A stretch of 64,000 bases of DNA from Piscinibacter aquaticus (GCA_007994965.1 VOPW01000001.1:2294001-2358000), one strand, 5' to 3'; positions 40,024 to 50,172 are shown, numbered from the stretch's first letter. Made by a program: numbers and translations. The notes: generated from the letters alone by a model not told the origin.

Positions 40024-40575
40024 ATGGCACTCAAGGCCACGATCTTCAAAGCCCGCATCCAGCTCGCCGACATGGACCGCGGCCTCTACGCCGACCACGC
40101 GCTGACCCTGGCGCGCCATCCCTCCGAGACCGACGAGCGCCTGCTGATGCGCGTGCTGGCCTTCGCGCTGAACGTGCCGGCCGACGACCGCGACGGCACG
40201 CTGGAGCCCGGCAAGGGCCTGTCGGACACCGACGAGCCCGACCTCTGGCACCGCGACCTGACCGGCCGCATCCGCCACTGGGTCGAGGTCGGCCAGCCCG
40301 ACGAGAAGCGGCTGCTGCGCGCCGCCGGCCGCGCCGACCAGGTGACCGTCTACGCCTACGCGGCCAGCACGCCGATCTGGTGGAGCGGGATCGCCGGCAA
40401 GATCGCCCGCGCCAGCAACGTCCATGTCTGGCAGGTGGATGCTGCGCAGAGCCGGGCGCTGGCCGCACTGGCCCAACGTACGATGCAGCTGCAGGTCAGC
40501 GTGCAGGACGGCACGGCCTGGGTCGGCGACGGCGAGCGCTCGGTCGAGATCACGCCGCATCGCCTCGGCAACTGA
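40024..40575 (+). CDS. yaeQ: YaeQ family protein
   Basis: A 183-residue protein of the YaeQ family, which has a PD-(D/E)XK-like fold; E. coli and Salmonella YaeQ have been linked to suppression of RfaH defects, and the molecular role is unclear. Family blocks are MALKATIFKARIQLADMDRG, HPSETDERLLMRVLAFAL, EPGKGLSDTDEPDLW and YAYAASTPIWWSGI. The start is the ATG at 40024. The frame is intact. It is followed after 31 bases by the GNAT-like gene in the same direction. Confidence 0.9.
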   Translation: MALKATIFKARIQLADMDRGLYADHALTLARHPSETDERLLMRVLAFALNVPADDRDGTLEPGKGLSDTDEPDLWHRDLTGRIRHWVEVGQPDEKRLLRAAGRADQVTVYAYAASTPIWWSGIAGKIARASNVHVWQVDAAQSRALAALAQRTMQLQVSVQDGTAWVGDGERSVEITPHRLGN

Positions 40576-40606
40576 TCGCAGCGATCCTTCACGGAGACTT
40601 GATCCG

Positions 40607-40882
40607 ATGAACATCACCATCGAGCACGACGCGGCCCAGGGCCGCTTTTTCACCCGCGTGCACGGCCACCTGTGCGTCTGCGACTACCGCCTGCGCGATG
40701 GCGTGATGGCGATGACGCACACCGAAGTCGCCCCGGAGCTCGAAGGCCAGGGCATCGCCGGCGAGCTGGTGCGCGCGGCGCTCGACCATGCGCGCCAGCA
40801 GGGCCTGAAGATCCGCCCGCTGTGCTCCTACGTGCAGGCCTACTTCCGCCGCCATCCGGAAGTGCAAGGGCTGCTCGCCTGA
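40607..40882 (+). CDS. Small GNAT-like N-acetyltransferase (YjdJ type)
   Basis: A 91-residue minimal acetyltransferase-like protein. The acetyl-CoA-binding region appears as APELEGQGIAGELVRAAL, a GxGIAxxL version of the Q/RxxGxG/A motif. It is followed by ALDHARQQGLKIRPLCSYVQAYFRRHPE, the end typical of the short YjdJ-like GNAT proteins (N-terminal domain of the COG2388 group). The small size suggests a protein or small-molecule acetylation role that cannot be named. The ATG at 40607 follows GGAGACTT. It lies between yaeQ and the prolyl oligopeptidase and is probably co-transcribed with yaeQ. Confidence 0.83.
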   Translation: MNITIEHDAAQGRFFTRVHGHLCVCDYRLRDGVMAMTHTEVAPELEGQGIAGELVRAALDHARQQGLKIRPLCSYVQAYFRRHPEVQGLLA

Positions 40883-40902
40883 AACCGACGCCTGTCTTCT
40901 TC

Positions 40903-43055
40903 ATGCCTCTTCTTCGAGCCTCCGCGGCCCGCTGGCTGCTCTGCGCGGCCGCGGCCGTCCTTCCCGTCTTCGCCATGTCCGACACGCCTGCCGCCACCGA
41001 CGACCCGCACCTCTGGCTGGAAGACGTGCAAGGCGAGAAGGCCCTCGCCTGGGTGCGCGAGCGCAATGCCGAGACGCTGAAGCTGCTGTCCGCCCGCGAG
41101 GACTTCGCGCCCACGCGCGGGCTGCTCGAAGTTCTGAATTCGAAGGACCGCATCCCCAACGTCACGCGCCGCGGCGACTGGCTCTACAACCTCTGGCAGG
41201 ACGCCGCCCACAAGCGCGGCCTGTGGCGGCGCACGACGCTGGCCGAATACCGCAAGGCCCAGCCCCAGTGGGAGACGGTGCTCGATCTCGACGCGCTGGC
41301 CGCCGCCGAGCGCGAGAACTGGGTCTGGGGCGGCGTCGAATGCCTGGAGCCGCAGCAGCGGCTGTGCATGCTGTCGCTGTCACGCGGCGGCGCCGATGCC
41401 AAGGTGATCCGCGAGTTCGACCTGGTCGCCAAGCGCTTCGTCGAGGGCGGCTTCGTATTGCCCGAGGCCAAGACCGATGTCGCCTGGGCCGATGCGGAAA
41501 CCTTGCTGGTCGGCACCGATTTCGGCCCCGGCTCGATGACCGATTCGGGCTACCCGCGCATCCTCAAGCGCGCTGGAAGCGCGGCACGCCGCTGGCCGAG
41601 GCGAAGACGGTGTTCGAGGGTCGGCGCGAAGACACCTGGGTCGGCGCCGGCGTCGACCACACGCCGGGCTTCGAGCGCACGATGGTGACCCGCGCCCTCG
41701 ACTTCTACCGCCAGGAGACCTTCCTGCTGCAGGGCGATTCGCTGCACCGCCTGGACGTGCCGGACGACGCGCGCATCCGCTTCATGCACAGCGCCGGCGT
41801 CGCCGGCGACACGCTGCTGATCGAGCTGCGCAGCGACTGGCGCATCGGCGAGCGGCTGTACGCCAAGGGCTCGCTGCTGGCCGCCGACTTCCCCGCCTAC
41901 CAGCGCGGCGAGCGGCGCTTCCAGGTGCTCTTCGAGCCGACCGAGACGCGCTCTCTGGCCGGCGTGGCGACGACGCGCACACACGTGCTGGTGAACCTGA
42001 ACGACAACGTGATCGGCAGGCTCGAGGAGTGGAAACGCGAGGCCGACGGCCGCTTCGTGCGTCGGGCGGTCGATGCGCCGTCGCCGGGCAATCTCGGCGT
42101 GGTGTCGCTGCACGAACCCTCGCGGCGCGACGACCCGCTGGCCGAGCAGTACCTGCTGAGCTACACCGATTTCCTCACCCCCGATTCGCTGCTGCTCGGC
42201 CGCACCGGCAGCGATCGGCGCGAGCCGCTGAAGTCGCTGCCGCCGAGCTTCGATTCGATCGGCATGCGTGCGGAGCAGCTCTTCGCCACCAGCCGCGACG
42301 GCACGCGCGTGCCCTACTTCGTGGTCTGGCCACGTGGCGCGAAGGCCGATGGCAACAACCCGACGCTGCTGTACGGCTACGGCGGCTTCCAGATCTCTCT
42401 GGAGCCCTGGTACTCGCGCGGCATGGGCGCGGCCCGGTATTCGCGCGGCGGCGTGCTGGTGGTGGCCAACATTCGCGGCGGCGGCGAGTACGGCCCGCGC
42501 TGGCACCAGGCGGCGATCAAGGACAACAAGCAGCGCAGCTACGACGACTTCATCGCGGTGGCCGAGGACCTGATCCGCCGCAACATCACCAGCGCGCGCC
42601 ACCTCGGCATCGAGGGCGGCAGCAATGGCGGGCTGCTGGTCGGCGCGGTGATGGCACAGCGGCCGGAGCTCTTCAACGCCGTGGTCTGCCCGGTGCCGCT
42701 GCTCGACATGAAGCGCTTCCACAAGCTGCTGGCTGGCGCGAGCTGGATGGCCGAGTACGGCAACCCGGACAAGCCGGAGGACTGGGCGGTGATCTCGCGC
42801 TACAGCCCCTACCAGAACGTCAGGCGCGACGCGAAATACCCGACGCCGCTGTTCACCACGTCGACCCGCGACGACCGCGTGCACCCGGGCCATGCGCGCA
42901 AGATGGTGGCGCGGCTGCGCGAGTACGGCCAGCCGGTGCTGTACTACGAGAACATCGAGGGCGGCCACGGTGGCGCGGCCGACAACGAGCAGCGCGCCAC
43001 GCTGCAGGCCATCGAGTTCACCTACCTGTGGCAACGACTTTCGCGTACCGACTGA
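40903..43055 (+). CDS. Prolyl oligopeptidase (S9A family), exported
   Basis: Serine endopeptidase cleaving short proline-containing peptides. The ATG at 40903 gives a signal peptide (ASAARWLLCAAAAVLPVFA), so it is probably periplasmic. The N-terminal propeller follows (DDPHLWLEDVQGEKALAWV is the S9A opening). The catalytic domain has LYGYGGFQIS, ANIRGGGEYGPRWHQAA, the nucleophile in GIEGGSNGGLLVG, Asp in STRDDRVHPGHA and His in ENIEGGHGG. Total length is about 715 residues, normal for the family. The frame breaks once near 41570 (LKR to WKRGTPLAE). It is the second S9 peptidase of the window, and the two belong to different S9 subfamilies. Confidence 0.92.
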
Positions 43056-43076
43056 AAGAGTGACGAGGAGACTGAC

Positions 43077-44039
43077 TTGCATCGACGCACCCTGCTCGGC
43101 CTGCTGGCCGCCACCCTCGTCGTGAGCGCACCCGCGCACGCGGCCTTCCCCGACAGGCCGGTGAAGATCCTGATCGGCTTTCCGGCCGGCGGCCCGCTCG
43201 ATGCCCACGCGCGCTTGCTGGCCGAGCGGCTGCAGCAGGTGCTCGGCCAGCCGGTGGTGATCGACTACAAGGCCGGCGCCGGCGGCACCGTGGGTGCCGA
43301 TTTCGTCGCCAAGTCGGCGCCCGATGGCTACACGCTGCTGATGGCGAACACCGGCACGATGGTCATCAACCCGGCGGTCTACACGAAGCTGCCCTACCAG
43401 ACGCTGAAGGATTTCGTGCCGATCGCGCGCACCGCGCAGCAGCCGCTGGCGCTGGTGGTCCATCCGTCGCTGCCGGCGACCACGGTGCAGGAGCTGGTGG
43501 CGCTGGCGAAGAAGAAGCCGGGCCAGCTGAACTACGGCTCGGCCGGCAACGGCGGCATCAGCCACCTCGTGCCGGAAATGTTCAAGAGCGCCACCGGCAC
43601 CTTCATCACCCACATCCCCTACCGCGGCAGCGCGCCGGCCTTCACCGACCTGCTGGCCGGCGGTGCAGCTGATGGCCGAATCGATTCCGCAGGCCTCGCA
43701 GTACGTCAAGCAGGGCAAGCTGCGCGCGCTGGCCGTCACCGGCCGCGAGCGCAATGCCGCCCTTCCGGACACACCCACCTTCGCCGAGGCCGGCATCGCC
43801 GGCCTGGACGTGGTCGGCTTCTACGGCGTGCTGGCGCCGGCGGGCACTCCGAAGGACGTGGTGGCCCGGCTCTCCGATGCGTTCCGCCGGTGCTGGAGAC
43901 ACCGGAGATCCGCAACCGCATGGCCGCGCAGGGCGCCGACCCGGCCTTCCTCGGCAGCGAGGAGTTCACGCGCTATCTCGCCGCGCAGATGCCGGTGTGG
44001 GCGAAGGCGGTGAAGGATTCGGGCACCAAGCTCGACTGA
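43077..44039 (+). CDS. Tripartite tricarboxylate transporter receptor (Bug family)
   Basis: Periplasmic solute-binding protein of about 321 residues. It starts with TTG at 43077 after GAGGAG, six bases upstream, giving a signal peptide (RRTLLGLLAATLVVSAPAHAA). Bug-family landmarks are FPDRPVKILIGFPAGGPLDAHARLLA, VVIDYKAGAGGTVGADFVAKSAPDGYTLLM, INPAVYTKLPY and GISHLVPEMFK. The frame breaks near 43662 (VQLMAESIPQA) and near 43890 (RR to VLETPEIRNRM). Orphan Bug receptors without TctAB partners are abundant in Burkholderiales, and no permease gene is nearby, so the ligand is unknown. Confidence 0.9.
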   Translation: MHRRTLLGLLAATLVVSAPAHAAFPDRPVKILIGFPAGGPLDAHARLLAERLQQVLGQPVVIDYKAGAGGTVGADFVAKSAPDGYTLLMANTGTMVINPAVYTKLPYQTLKDFVPIARTAQQPLALVVHPSLPATTVQELVALAKKKPGQLNYGSAGNGGISHLVPEMFKSATGTFITHIPYRGSAPAFTDLLAGGAADGRIDSAGLAVRQAGQAARAGRHRPRAQCRPSGHTHLRRGRHRRPGRGRLLRRAGAGGHSEGRGGPALRCVPPVLETPEIRNRMAAQGADPAFLGSEEFTRYLAAQMPVWAKAVKDSGTKLD

Positions 44040-44044
44040 CCGCC

Positions 44045-44605
44045 ATGGAACCCCGCGCCCGCGCCGTGCTCGACTTCTGGTTCGGCAGCGAACCGGCCGC
44101 GCGGCCGGAGTGGTTCCGCAAGGATCCGGCGTTCGACGACGCCATCCGCGATCGCTTCGCCGTCGTCATCGAGGCGACGCTGGCGGGCGAGCGCTTCGGC
44201 CCGGCGCCCGCCGAACGCCTGGCGGCGATCGTCGTGCTCGATCAGTTCACCCGCAACGTCTTCCGAGACACGCCGCGCGCCTTCGCCGGCGATGCTGCCG
44301 CGCTGGCGCTGGCCAATCAGCTGTGCGAGCGCGGCGACGACCTCGCCTTGCCGCTCTGGCAGCGCGCCTTCGCCTACCTGCCCTTCGAGCATGCCGAAGA
44401 CCTCACGTTGCAGGATCGCGCCGTGGCCGCCTTCGAGGCGCTGGCCGCGGAGCATCCCGATGCCGCCTCGATGCTCGACTACGCGCACCGCCACCGCGAG
44501 GTCATCCGGCGCTTCGGCCGTTTCCCGCACCGCAACGAGGCGCTCGGGCGGCGGAGCACGGCCGACGAACTCGCCTTCCTCGGACAGCCCGGCTCGCGCT
44601 TCTAG
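44045..44605 (+). CDS. DUF924 family protein
   Basis: A 186-residue alpha-helical protein with TPR-like arrangement. DUF924 blocks are VLDFWFG, RPEWFRKDPAFDDAIRDRF, LAAIVVLDQFTRNVFRDTPRAFAGD, YLPFEHAEDLTLQDR and RFGRFPHRNEALGR. The cellular role is not known. It starts at the ATG at 44045, five bases after the Bug receptor stop, and is probably in the same transcript. The stop TAG shares a CTAG with the stop of the opposing acyl-CoA synthetase gene. The frame is intact. Confidence 0.9.
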   Translation: MEPRARAVLDFWFGSEPAARPEWFRKDPAFDDAIRDRFAVVIEATLAGERFGPAPAERLAAIVVLDQFTRNVFRDTPRAFAGDAAALALANQLCERGDDLALPLWQRAFAYLPFEHAEDLTLQDRAVAAFEALAAEHPDAASMLDYAHRHREVIRRFGRFPHRNEALGRRSTADELAFLGQPGSRF

Positions 44606-46338
44606 GTCTTCGCCCGGCCGCCCTCGCGGTCCTGCAGCAGCCGCCACATCACCTTGCCGGAGCCCGACTTGGGCAGGCTGTCGGCGAACTCGACGATCTT
44701 CGGCACCTTGTAGGCCGCCATGTGCTCGCGCGACCGGGCGACGATGTCCTCGGCGCTGGTCCTGCCCTGCGCCTCGGCGCGCAGCACGATGACCGCCTTG
44801 ACGGTCTCGCCGCGGTATTCGTCTCGCGCCGCGATGATGCAGGCCTCCTGCACCGCGGGGTGCTTGAACAGCAGCGTCTCCACCTCCGCCGGCCAGACCT
44901 TGAAGCCGCTGGCGTTGATCATGCGCTTGAGGCGGTCGGTGATGAAGAAGTAGCCCTCCTCGTCCATGCGGCCGAGGTCGCCGGTGCGGAAGAACTGCTT
45001 GCCGCTGGTGTCGCCGGGCAGCGTCACGAAGGCCGCCTTGGTCGCCTCCGGGTGGCGCCAGTAGCCCTTGAAGACCATCGGCCCGTGGGTGACGATCTCG
45101 CCGGTCTCGCCCACGGGAAGCTCCTGCAGCGTGAGCGGATCGACGATGCGCGAATCGACGCCGAAGATCGGAATGCCCAGGCACTGCAACTTGGCGCGCT
45201 CGGGCGGGTTGGCGTGGCTGGGCGCCGCGGTTTCGGTCAGGCCGTAGCCTTCGGCGAAGGTCAGGCCGAATTCGTCGAGCAGGCGCTGCGCCACGGCCTG
45301 CGGCATCGCCGCACCGCCGCCGCTGATGTTGCGCAGCGAGGAGAGATCGAAGCTCTTGTAGTTCGGGCTGCCGAACAGGTCGATGATCATCGTCGGGATG
45401 CAGGTCCAGTGCGAGACCTGATGGCGCGAGATCAGGCGGCCGGCCAGCTCACGGTCCCAGCGCGGCAGGATCACCGTCGTCGAGCCGAGGTACACCGCGC
45501 CGAGAACGCTGTAGATCATCCCGGTGATGTGGAACATCGGCACCACGCCGAGCGCCACCGACTCCGGGCCGCTGTGGCCCCACTGCCCGCCCACCGCGTT
45601 GTGCATCAGCGTCAGGTGGGTGTGCATGCAGCCCTTGGGCAGCCCGGTGGTGCCGGAGGTGTAGGGCAGCAGCGCGAGGTCGTCGGGGCCGGCGGTGTGC
45701 GCCGAAGGCTGCAGGCCCTGCGCGAGTGCATCGTTCCAGCGTGTCCAGCTCGGCCCGCCGGATCCCCCGCCGGGCAGCGGCGGGTCGGCACGCAGCCATT
45801 GCTCGGCGGCGGCGTTCGGCGCTTCGGCCGGATCGATGCCGCCCTCGGGCAGCGCATCGGCATAACGCGCCACCAGCACATGCGCCGGGCGCTGTCGTTC
45901 CGGCAGTGCCGCGTTGGCCTGCGCCACGATGCCCGCGAGATCGGCGCTGCAGATCACCACCTTGGCTTCCGGATCGGTGATGTAGTGGCCGAACTCGTCG
46001 GCGCGGTTCATCGGATTGACCGGCACCACCACCGCATCGGCGCGCAGGATGCCGTACAGCGCGGCCACGTACTGCGGGCAGTTCTGCATGAACAGCGAGA
46101 CGCGGTCGCCCTTCTTCACGCCGCGCGCCTGCAGCCAGCCGGCGATCGCCAGCGACTGCGCGTGCAGCTCGCGGAAGCTCAGCGGCCGCCCGAAGAACAG
46201 GTAGGCCGCCTTGTCGGGGTATCGCGTCGCCGAGACATCGAGGTTGAACCACAGCGAGGTGCGCGGCGCCACCACCTCGCGCGGCAGGCGGCGTGGCCAG
46301 ACGGCATGGTGCGGGCGCGTGGCTTGGGCTTCGGGCAC
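44602..46338 (-). CDS. Acyl-CoA synthetase (AMP-binding, long-chain type)
   Basis: Adenylate-forming ligase activating a fatty or aromatic acid to its CoA ester, about 578 residues, frame intact. Motifs are the P-loop-like YTSGTTGLPKGCMHTH, core GYGLTETAAPSHANPP, FFRTGDLGRMDEEGYFFITDR and the C-terminal lysine region LPKSGSGKVMWRLL. The opening TSLWFNLDVSATRYPDKAAYLFFGRPLSF fits the long-chain-fatty-acid ligases. The GTG at 46338 is preferred because it gives the family N terminus (PEAQATRPHHAVWPRRLPRE). An ATG at 46437 would add an arginine-rich, unlikely leader. Confidence 0.9.
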   Translation of the reverse strand: MPEAQATRPHHAVWPRRLPREVVAPRTSLWFNLDVSATRYPDKAAYLFFGRPLSFRELHAQSLAIAGWLQARGVKKGDRVSLFMQNCPQYVAALYGILRADAVVVPVNPMNRADEFGHYITDPEAKVVICSADLAGIVAQANAALPERQRPAHVLVARYADALPEGGIDPAEAPNAAAEQWLRADPPLPGGGSGGPSWTRWNDALAQGLQPSAHTAGPDDLALLPYTSGTTGLPKGCMHTHLTLMHNAVGGQWGHSGPESVALGVVPMFHITGMIYSVLGAVYLGSTTVILPRWDRELAGRLISRHQVSHWTCIPTMIIDLFGSPNYKSFDLSSLRNISGGGAAMPQAVAQRLLDEFGLTFAEGYGLTETAAPSHANPPERAKLQCLGIPIFGVDSRIVDPLTLQELPVGETGEIVTHGPMVFKGYWRHPEATKAAFVTLPGDTSGKQFFRTGDLGRMDEEGYFFITDRLKRMINASGFKVWPAEVETLLFKHPAVQEACIIAARDEYRGETVKAVIVLRAEAQGRTSAEDIVARSREHMAAYKVPKIVEFADSLPKSGSGKVMWRLLQDREGGRAKT

Positions 46339-46463
46339 GGTCGGTTCCTGGGCAAGGGCAATGCCCGCCGGTATACCGCAGGGCCGGCGCCGCCGACAGC
46401 CGCGGAAGCCCGCAGCCCGCTGTCGCCAGCGTGACAAGGCGCGGCAATTGCTTGTGATGGTTC

Positions 46464-47018
46464 ATGGCCCTTGTCACCCCGCCCGCCTTCCTCGATGTCG
46501 AAGCCTCCGGCTTCGGCCGCGACAGCTATCCGATCGAGATCGGCTTCGTGCTGGCCGATGGCGGGCCCGGTGCACGCTGGTGCGCCCGGAGCCGGACTGG
46601 GTTCACTGGGACCCGAGCGCCGAGGCGCTGCACGGCATCAGCCGCGACAAGGCGGTGCGGCACGGCCGGCCCGCCATCGACGTGGCCCGCGAGCTGAACC
46701 GGCGCCTCCACGGCCAGCTGGTCTACAGCGACGGCTGGGCGCACGACTTCGCCTGGCTGGCACGGCTGTTCGACGCGGCCGGCCGCTCGCCGACCTTCCG
46801 GCTCGATCACCTGCGGCGCATCCTCGACGAAGCCGCCGCGGCAGGCTGGCAGGCGGCCCGGCAACGGGTGATGGCGCAGCGGCCGGAGCTCGCCATCGGG
46901 CGAGCCACGATGCACGGGTCCTGCAGCAGACCGGCTGTCGCTGCAACCGCCGGCGGGTGCCCCTCAGTCGGCCAGCGGGCCCTGGGCGAGCAGCGCGTCG
47001 CGCAGCCGCCCGCAGTAG
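46464..47018 (+). CDS. 3'-5' exonuclease, DnaQ-like
   Basis: Exonuclease of the DEDD superfamily, at least 155 residues, role in DNA or RNA processing unknown. The ExoI motif is the Asp-Glu pair of PAFLDVEASGFG, ExoII lies in VYSDGWAHDFAWL, and ExoIII is represented by RHRASHDARVLQQT in the joined frame. After the ATG at 46464 the frame breaks near 46570 and near 46890. The end is uncertain: a third frame stops with TAG at 47016-47018, which would overlap the opposing TPR-like gene by about 50 bases; alternatively it ends earlier through another indel. Confidence 0.6.
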
Positions 47019-48061
47019 CGGCGGTCGTTCTCCCAGGCGGCGCGGGCCAGCTCGGCATGGCGTGCCTGCCGGTCGCTGCGGCCGATCAGCGCGGCCAGTT
47101 CGGCCAGCGAGTCGTGCACCACCGCGCGGGCGTAGTCCGCATAGCCCGGCTCCAGTTCCGACTCGGCCAGTGCACCGATGCGGTGGGCGTCGAGCAGGCG
47201 GCCGCAATGCGCCGGCAGACGGCGTGGTCGGCGCGCGCGATGGTGGCCTCCCAGGTGAGGCCGGCGCGTGCGGCGCGGTCGACCACCGCATCCAGCACCT
47301 CGACGGCGCGTTCGTGCTCGCCGGCCGGGCGCAGCATCTCGCCGTGGCGCAGCTTGAACTGCACGCTCGTCCTCGCCGGACAGCACCGAGCTGAGCTGCT
47401 GTGCGCTGCCCAGGCCGGCCAGCGACTGCTTGACCTGCTCCTCGTCGAGGCGGCCGGCGGCCCGCGCGCGGCGCACCTGCTGCACCTGCGCGAGGGTCAT
47501 GTAGCGGTGCAGCGCGGCGAGCAGCTGTTCGTCGTTCTCGCGGCGCGCGATCAGCGTGGCGCGGCGGTAGTGCCGCACCGACTGGTCCATCAGTTCGGCT
47601 TCCTGGTAGAGCGTGGCGACCACGTACAGCGCCCGCGCCGCAGCCAGCGGCCGATGCGGCTGGCCGAGCGTGACGGCGCGCTTCAGGTGGCCGAGCACCT
47701 GCGCCGGCTCGCGCTGCAAGGTGCCGTGGATGCAGCCCAGCCGGGCCTCGCACTCGGCCTGCAGCCCGGGATCGCCCAGCGCCAGCGCTGTCTCCAGCGC
47801 CCGCTCCACCGGTGCCGCGGCGGCATCGACGTCGGCGCCGTAGTAGGCGGCGACGCCGCGCGCCAGTTCCAGTTCGGCCTGGGCGCGCGCATCGTTCGCC
47901 GATCGCACCGCAGCCTCCGCCGCACGCAGGGCCTGGGGCAGCTCGTCGGTGTGCCAGTGGCGCGCCAGCAGCGTCACGCGCTGCGCAAGCAGCCGCGCCC
48001 GCTCGGCCGTCGCCGCCGCCTCGGCGATGGCGCGTTCGTTGCGGCGCAGCAGGTTGGGCAT
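46964..48061 (-). CDS. Tetratricopeptide-like helical protein next to a hybrid kinase
   Basis: About 365 residues of alternating amphipathic helices in TPR-like order. Examples are ALRAAEAAVRSANDARAQAELELARGVAAYYGAD, ALETALALGDPGLQAECEARLGCIHGTL and HLKRAVTLGQPHRPLAAARALYVVATLY. There is no output domain. The frame breaks near 47365 and near 47220. The ATG at 48061 is the likely start. An upstream ATG at 48103 overlaps the kinase stop (48087). Lying 25 bases after the hybrid kinase, it is probably co-transcribed and could be its partner. In some Burkholderiales similar TPR arrays precede a GGDEF domain, which is absent here. Confidence 0.65.
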   Translation of the reverse strand: MPNLLRRNERAIAEAAATAERARLLAQRVTLLARHWHTDELPQALRAAEAAVRSANDARAQAELELARGVAAYYGADVDAAAAPVERALETALALGDPGLQAECEARLGCIHGTLQREPAQVLGHLKRAVTLGQPHRPLAAARALYVVATLYQEAELMDQSVRHYRRATLIARRENDEQLLAALHRYMTLAQVQQVRRARAAGRLDEEQVKQSLAGLGSAQQLSSVLSGEDERAVQAAPRRDAAPGRRARTRRRGAGCGGRPRRTRRPHLGGHHRARRPRRLPAHCGRLLDAHRIGALAESELEPGYADYARAVVHDSLAELAALIGRSDRQARHAELARAAWENDRRYCGRLRDALLAQGPLAD

Positions 48062-48086
48062 GAGCGGTTCGTGAGGGCCGCGGGGC

Positions 48087-49638
48087 TCAGCGGCGAGCGG
48101 CACGCGAGCGCCGCACCCAATGCGCGAGCACGCGCACCAGCCGCTCGGGATCGATCGGCTTGGAGATGTCGTTCATCCCGTGCCGCAGCGCGTTCTCGCA
48201 CTGCGCGACCAGCGCATCGGCGGTCAGCGCGATCACCGGCAGCGCCAACGCGCCATGCTCGCGGCGGATCGCGATGGTGGCGTCGATGCCGCCGAGCACC
48301 GGCATCTGCAGGTCCATCAGCACGGCGTCGAAGGGCTCGCCCCGGGTGCTGGCTTCGGCGACTGCGCGCACCGCCAGCTCGCCGTTGCCGGCGGTGACCA
48401 CCAGCGCGCCCCAGTGCGCGAGCGTGGCTTCGGCCACCAGCGTGTTCACCGGGTGATCCTCCACCAGGAGGATGCGCGCACCCTGCAGCGCATCGACCGG
48501 CGCGAAGCGCGAGGGCGCCTCGACGGAGCGCTGTGCGGCGGCGGCCAGCGGCAGATCGGCCCAGAAGCGGCTGCCCTCGCCGGGCGTGCTGAGCATGCCC
48601 ACGCCGCCCCCATCAGCACCGCCAGCTGCCGGCAGATGCTCAGCCCCAGGCCGGTGCCGCCGTAGCGGCGCGTCGTCGAGGCATCGGCCTGCGAGAACGG
48701 GTGGAACAAGCGCGGCTGCACCTCGGCAGCGATGCCGGGGCCGCTGTCGCACACCTCGATGCGGATGCGGCCGTCGATGCGGCGCGTGACGCGCAGCTCG
48801 ATCCAGCCGCGCTCGGTGAACTTCAGTGCATTGCCGAGGTAGTTGGCGACGATCTGGCGCAGCCGCACCGGATCACCGCGCACCCACTGCGGCACGCCGC
48901 CGCCGAGCTCGAAGCGCAGCTCCAGGCCCTTGGCGCCGGCCAGCTCGCGATAGGCATCGCGCATCTGGCCGAGCAGCTGGTGCAGATCGAAGTCGACCTG
49001 CTCGAGGCTGAACTTGCCGGCTTCGATCTTCGACAGGTCGAGGATGTCCGAGATCAGCCCGGCCAGCGCCTGCGCGCTGTCGTCGATGTGCTCGAGGTAC
49101 TCGCGCAGCCGGCCCGGCGGCAGCGCCGGATCCTGCGCCAGCCGCACCAGCCCGAGCAGGCCGTTGAGGGGCGTGCGCAGCTCGTGGCTGGTATTGGCCA
49201 GGAATTCGCTCTGGCGCGGCTGGCCGCTTCGGCCTGGTCGCGCGGCCTCGGCCAGCGCGGCCGCATCGCGCCTGCGCTGGGTGATGTCGTCGACGATCCA
49301 GATCGTGCCGCCGCTGCCCGGGTGGCGCGGGTCGATCGCGCGCGCCCGCAGGTGGGCCCAGAAGACGCTGCCGTCGCGCCGGGCCATCTCGAACTCGCCT
49401 TCGAAGGCGCCGCCGGATTGCAGCTCGGGGCCGGCCCGGCGACCGATCGCCTCGTAGGCCGCATCGCTCGGCCAGACCACGCGCCCGGCTCGCCGGCGAT
49501 CTCGCCGGGCGCCCAGCCGAAGATCTCCTCGAAGCGCGGATTGGCGTGCTGGAAGCGGCGGTCGCGCGTGAACGCGATCCCGACGAAGGCGGTGTCGAGG
49601 ATCGCGTCGAGCGGCGGAGCGGATTCGGTGACGAGCAT
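48087..49638 (-). CDS. PAS-containing hybrid sensor histidine kinase with receiver
   Basis: Soluble hybrid kinase of about 515 residues. The PAS domain is at residues 8-120 (LDTAFVGIAFTRDRRFQHANPRFEEIFGW). HisKA follows with SHELRTPLNGLLGLVRLA, then HATPase_c with GNALKFTERGW, DSGPGIA and GGTGLGLSICRQLA. The receiver has VEDHPVN, Asp in LMDLQMPVLGG and Lys in ISKPIDPE. The frame breaks near 49485, at two compensating points near 49245 and 49215 (the linker should read RDQAEAASRAR), and near 48605 (the VGMLSTPGEGSRFW segment). The start ATG at 49638 has the family N terminus. No separate response regulator lies next to it, and the TPR-like gene follows. Confidence 0.86.
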
Positions 49639-49791
49639 GACGTTCGAGTGATCGCCGATTACAACGCGCCGCGGCGTGCACGCACAGACCGACGGCCGCA
49701 CGCCGGCCGGTCGAACGTGAGCAAATGCCGGCCGGATACAGACCCACAGGCCTGCGCTAGCATCGCCGCTCCCTCGATACGCGCCATCGCC

Positions 49792-50103
49792 ATGACCGAC
49801 AGCCTGCAAGCCACCGTGCGCACCCGCGCCAATGTCTATTTCGACGGCAAGTGCGTCTCGCACAGCTTGGAGCTGGCCGACGGCAGCAAGAAGAGCGTCG
49901 GCGTGATCCTGCCCTCGTCGCTGCGCTTCAATACCGGCGCGCCGGAGCGCATGGAACTGATCGAAGGCGAATGCCGCGTGAAGCTGCCGGGCGGCGCCGA
50001 CTGGGCCGTCTTCCGCGGCGGCCAGAGCTTCGACGTGCCGGGCAACGCGGCCTTCGACATCGAGGTGACGCAGACGCTGCACTACGTCTGCCACTTCCTC
50101 TGA
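49792..50103 (+). CDS. ppnP: Pyrimidine/purine nucleoside phosphorylase PpnP
   Basis: Small cupin-fold phosphorylase (formerly YaiE/DUF1255) that splits purine and pyrimidine nucleosides with phosphate. It has 103 residues, as expected, and an intact frame. Landmarks are NVYFDGKCVSHSLELADGSKKSVGVILPSSLRFNTGAPE, MELIEGECRVKLPG, FDVPGNAAFDIEV and the C-terminal HYVCHFL. The ATG at 49792 is the only sensible start. It stands alone, 153 bases from the divergent hybrid kinase. Confidence 0.93.
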   Translation: MTDSLQATVRTRANVYFDGKCVSHSLELADGSKKSVGVILPSSLRFNTGAPERMELIEGECRVKLPGGADWAVFRGGQSFDVPGNAAFDIEVTQTLHYVCHFL

Positions 50104-50172
50104 CGCGGTCGCGCTCGCGCCGGACAGCCCCGCGGCGGACAGGAAAGCCGCGCCGCGGCAGCATGCCGCGCC

